A DNA stretch of 64,000 nucleotides, from contig NZ_CP109999.1 in NCBI RefSeq assembly GCF_025947145.1, forward strand, positions 2,418,001-2,482,000. The letters are read 5' to 3'. Positions within the stretch are counted from its first letter, which is position 1, and the number at the start of each line of letters is the position of its first letter. The notes beneath the pieces were generated by a model that had not been told where the DNA came from, searched no databases, and was given only the letters and a program-made list of their open reading frames with translations. Made by a program: the position numbers and the translations under genes. Positions 62,778 through 64,000 of the stretch are shown here, piece by piece. The DNA is from Flavobacterium sp. N1994 (GTDB taxonomy: Bacteria > Bacteroidota > Bacteroidia > Flavobacteriales > Flavobacteriaceae).

Positions 62778-62785
62778 TAAATTTG
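62778..62785 (+). promoter_or_regulatory. -7 box upstream of the DUF423 gene
   Basis: TAAATTTG matches TAnnTTTG and ends 22 bp before the ATG. A TTG at 62759-62761 lies 16 bp upstream, a little short for the consensus spacing. Confidence 0.55.
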
Positions 62786-62807
62786 TGTTTTAGTATATGG
62801 ATTTAAT

Positions 62808-63194
62808 ATGGAAAGAAAAATTATTAGTGTTGCTGCTTTGATGGGATTGACAGCAATCATTTTAGGAGCTTTTGGAGCACATGCTTTAAAAAAACAATTA
62901 TCTATTGAAGAGCTAGGGGCATTTGAAACAGGTGTTAAATATCAAATGTATCATGCATTATTTTTATTGTTTTTGGGAGTCACTACTTTATTAAACGAAA
63001 AATCCAAAAAGAGGGTATTGCAATTGGTGATTTTTGGAGTACTTTTCTTCTCAGGGTCAATTTATTTATTGACCACAAAAGCCATATCAGGAATCGATTT
63101 TAAATTTATTGGAATAATAACACCTATTGGTGGAGCCTTATTAATAGGGGCTTGGAGCCTTTTATTCTGGAATGTTTGGAAAGTAAAAAGATAA
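62808..63194 (+). CDS. DUF423 membrane protein
   Basis: This 128-residue protein has four predicted helices and the DUF423 start GLTAIILGAFGAHALKK. FETGVKYQMYHALFLLFLG follows, and the end contains ITPIGGALLIGAWSLLFW. The family is widespread, but its function is unknown. It is monocistronic here, between a divergent DUF3108 gene and pckA. Confidence 0.9.
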   Translation: MERKIISVAALMGLTAIILGAFGAHALKKQLSIEELGAFETGVKYQMYHALFLLFLGVTTLLNEKSKKRVLQLVIFGVLFFSGSIYLLTTKAISGIDFKFIGIITPIGGALLIGAWSLLFWNVWKVKR

Positions 63195-63232
63195 TATTTC
63201 AATAAATAAAATAGTTTCTAAAATTTAATTTT

Positions 63233-63240
63233 TACCTTTG
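63233..63240 (+). promoter_or_regulatory. -7 box upstream of pckA
   Basis: TACCTTTG matches TAnnTTTG; 35 bp separate it from ATG 63276 and 14 bp from the alternative ATG 63255. Confidence 0.55.
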
Positions 63241-63275
63241 CCGTCTAATTTATAATGCAACACAAACTAATTTCT

Positions 63276-64000
63276 ATGGAGAACTACGCTCAAATTACGA
63301 AATCGATTTCGTTAGAAAAATATGGGATTAAAAATGTTCAAGAAATAATTCATAATCCATCCTACGAACAATTATACATTGATGAATTAAATCCAAATTT
63401 AGAGGGTTTTGAAAAAGGACAATTAACTGAACTTGGAGCTATAAATGTTATGACAGGTGTTTTTACCGGTCGGTCTCCAAAAGACAAATATATTGTTAAA
63501 GATAGCATAACCGAAAATACCATTTGGTGGAATTCAGATAAAGCAGCGAATGACAATAAACCTATTTCGCAAAACACTTGGAACGCCCTAAAAGGGAACA
63601 CCACAGATCAGTTATCAGGCAAGAAATTATATGTTGTCGATGCCTTTTGTGGAGCCAATGAAAATACAAGATTAAAAGTTCGTTTCATTATGGAAGTGGC
63701 TTGGCAAGCTCATTTTGTCATCAATATGTTTATTCGTCCAACCGAAGAAGAATTAGAAAGCTTTGGAGAACCTGATTTCATTGTAATGAATGGTTCTAAA
63801 ACGTCATTCAAAGAATATGCAGATTATGGGTTAAATTCAGAAGTATATATCGCTTTCAACTTGACTGAGAAAATCCAAATTATTGGAGGTACTTGGTATG
63901 GTGGTGAGATGAAAAAAGGAATGTTTGCCATGATGAATTATTACTTGCCATTGCAAGGAATTGCTTCTATGCACTGTTCTGCTAATAAAGGAACGGCTGG
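63276..64000 (+). CDS. pckA: Phosphoenolpyruvate carboxykinase (ATP), 5' part
   Basis: PckA converts oxaloacetate and ATP to phosphoenolpyruvate, the first step of gluconeogenesis. About 241 residues are visible and match the ATP-type N-terminal domain: [53 protein letters not shown] and [12 protein letters not shown]. The window ends just before the P-loop. I prefer the start MENYAQ (ATG 63276), which fits the family. ATG 63255, seven codons earlier, is possible and would suit the promoter spacing. Confidence 0.93.
   Translation, partial: MENYAQITKSISLEKYGIKNVQEIIHNPSYEQLYIDELNPNLEGFEKGQLTELGAINVMTGVFTGRSPKDKYIVKDSITENTIWWNSDKAANDNKPISQNTWNALKGNTTDQLSGKKLYVVDAFCGANENTRLKVRFIMEVAWQAHFVINMFIRPTEEELESFGEPDFIVMNGSKTSFKEYADYGLNSEVYIAFNLTEKIQIIGGTWYGGEMKKGMFAMMNYYLPLQGIASMHCSANKGTA

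Overview
The window is a compact, low-GC stretch of chromosome from a Bacteroidota bacterium, almost certainly a Flavobacterium or close relative. Evidence for this is a C-terminal type IX secretion sorting domain at the left edge, PorT-type and DUF5686 outer-membrane proteins, DUF3098 beside uppP, a short NuoG, many N-terminal lipobox or SPI signals, and promoters of the Bacteroidota type (TAnnTTTG near -7, sometimes with TTG about 18-20 bp upstream) just before many start codons. Shine-Dalgarno sequences are weak or absent, as is usual for the phylum. No prophage, insertion sequence, CRISPR array or resistance island is visible; nearly everything is core metabolism or cell envelope.

Layout. 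1-191: tail of a secreted protein. 192-14198: an aldo/keto reductase followed by the complete 14-gene nuoA-N operon (minus strand, promoter at about 14232-14261). 14404-18004: cold-shock protein, aspS and a TlpA-like thioredoxin, then a 21-bp-periodic non-coding repeat array. 18016-25414: one minus-strand efflux operon (SDR reductase, TetR regulator, TolC, adaptor, RND pump) with a candidate operator inside its promoter. 25563-31649: polyprenyl synthetase, a small unknown protein, an outer-membrane barrel, and sucA-sucB (2-oxoglutarate dehydrogenase E1 and E2). 31731-39056: lipoprotein, MFS exporter, retropepsin-like protease, then tatD, acyltransferase, L-asparaginase, tRNA-Ser(GGA), a PorT-like barrel and a membrane protein. 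39069-46977: rpoN, asnS, an MMPL/RND exporter and a CPA2 cation/proton antiporter. 46978-54292: DUF5686 protein, frr-pyrH, and the ftsX-DUF3098-uppP-truB cluster with a convergent thioredoxin-fold protein. 54615-64000: leuS, a second much larger phased repeat array, a zinc metallopeptidase, an HNH/NUMOD4-like protein, an Lrp regulator whose 5' end has been duplicated around a palindromic insert, a saccharopine-dehydrogenase-like gene with two membrane/envelope genes, DUF423, and the 5' part of pckA.

How the genes work together. Complex I, 2-oxoglutarate dehydrogenase and PEP carboxykinase form the respiratory and central-carbon core. aspS, asnS, leuS, frr, truB and tRNA-Ser serve translation. 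uppP, ftsX, polyprenyl synthetase and the acyltransferase serve envelope synthesis. The RND operon, MFS and MMPL proteins serve export.

The most interesting material is non-coding: two unrelated intergenic arrays with a 20-21 bp period placed just downstream of terminators; a 57-bp dispersed repeat present twice; a short palindromic element inserted in frame inside leuS; and a REP-like palindromic insertion flanked by 34-bp repeats that has created a 40-codon leader ORF overlapping the lrp start.
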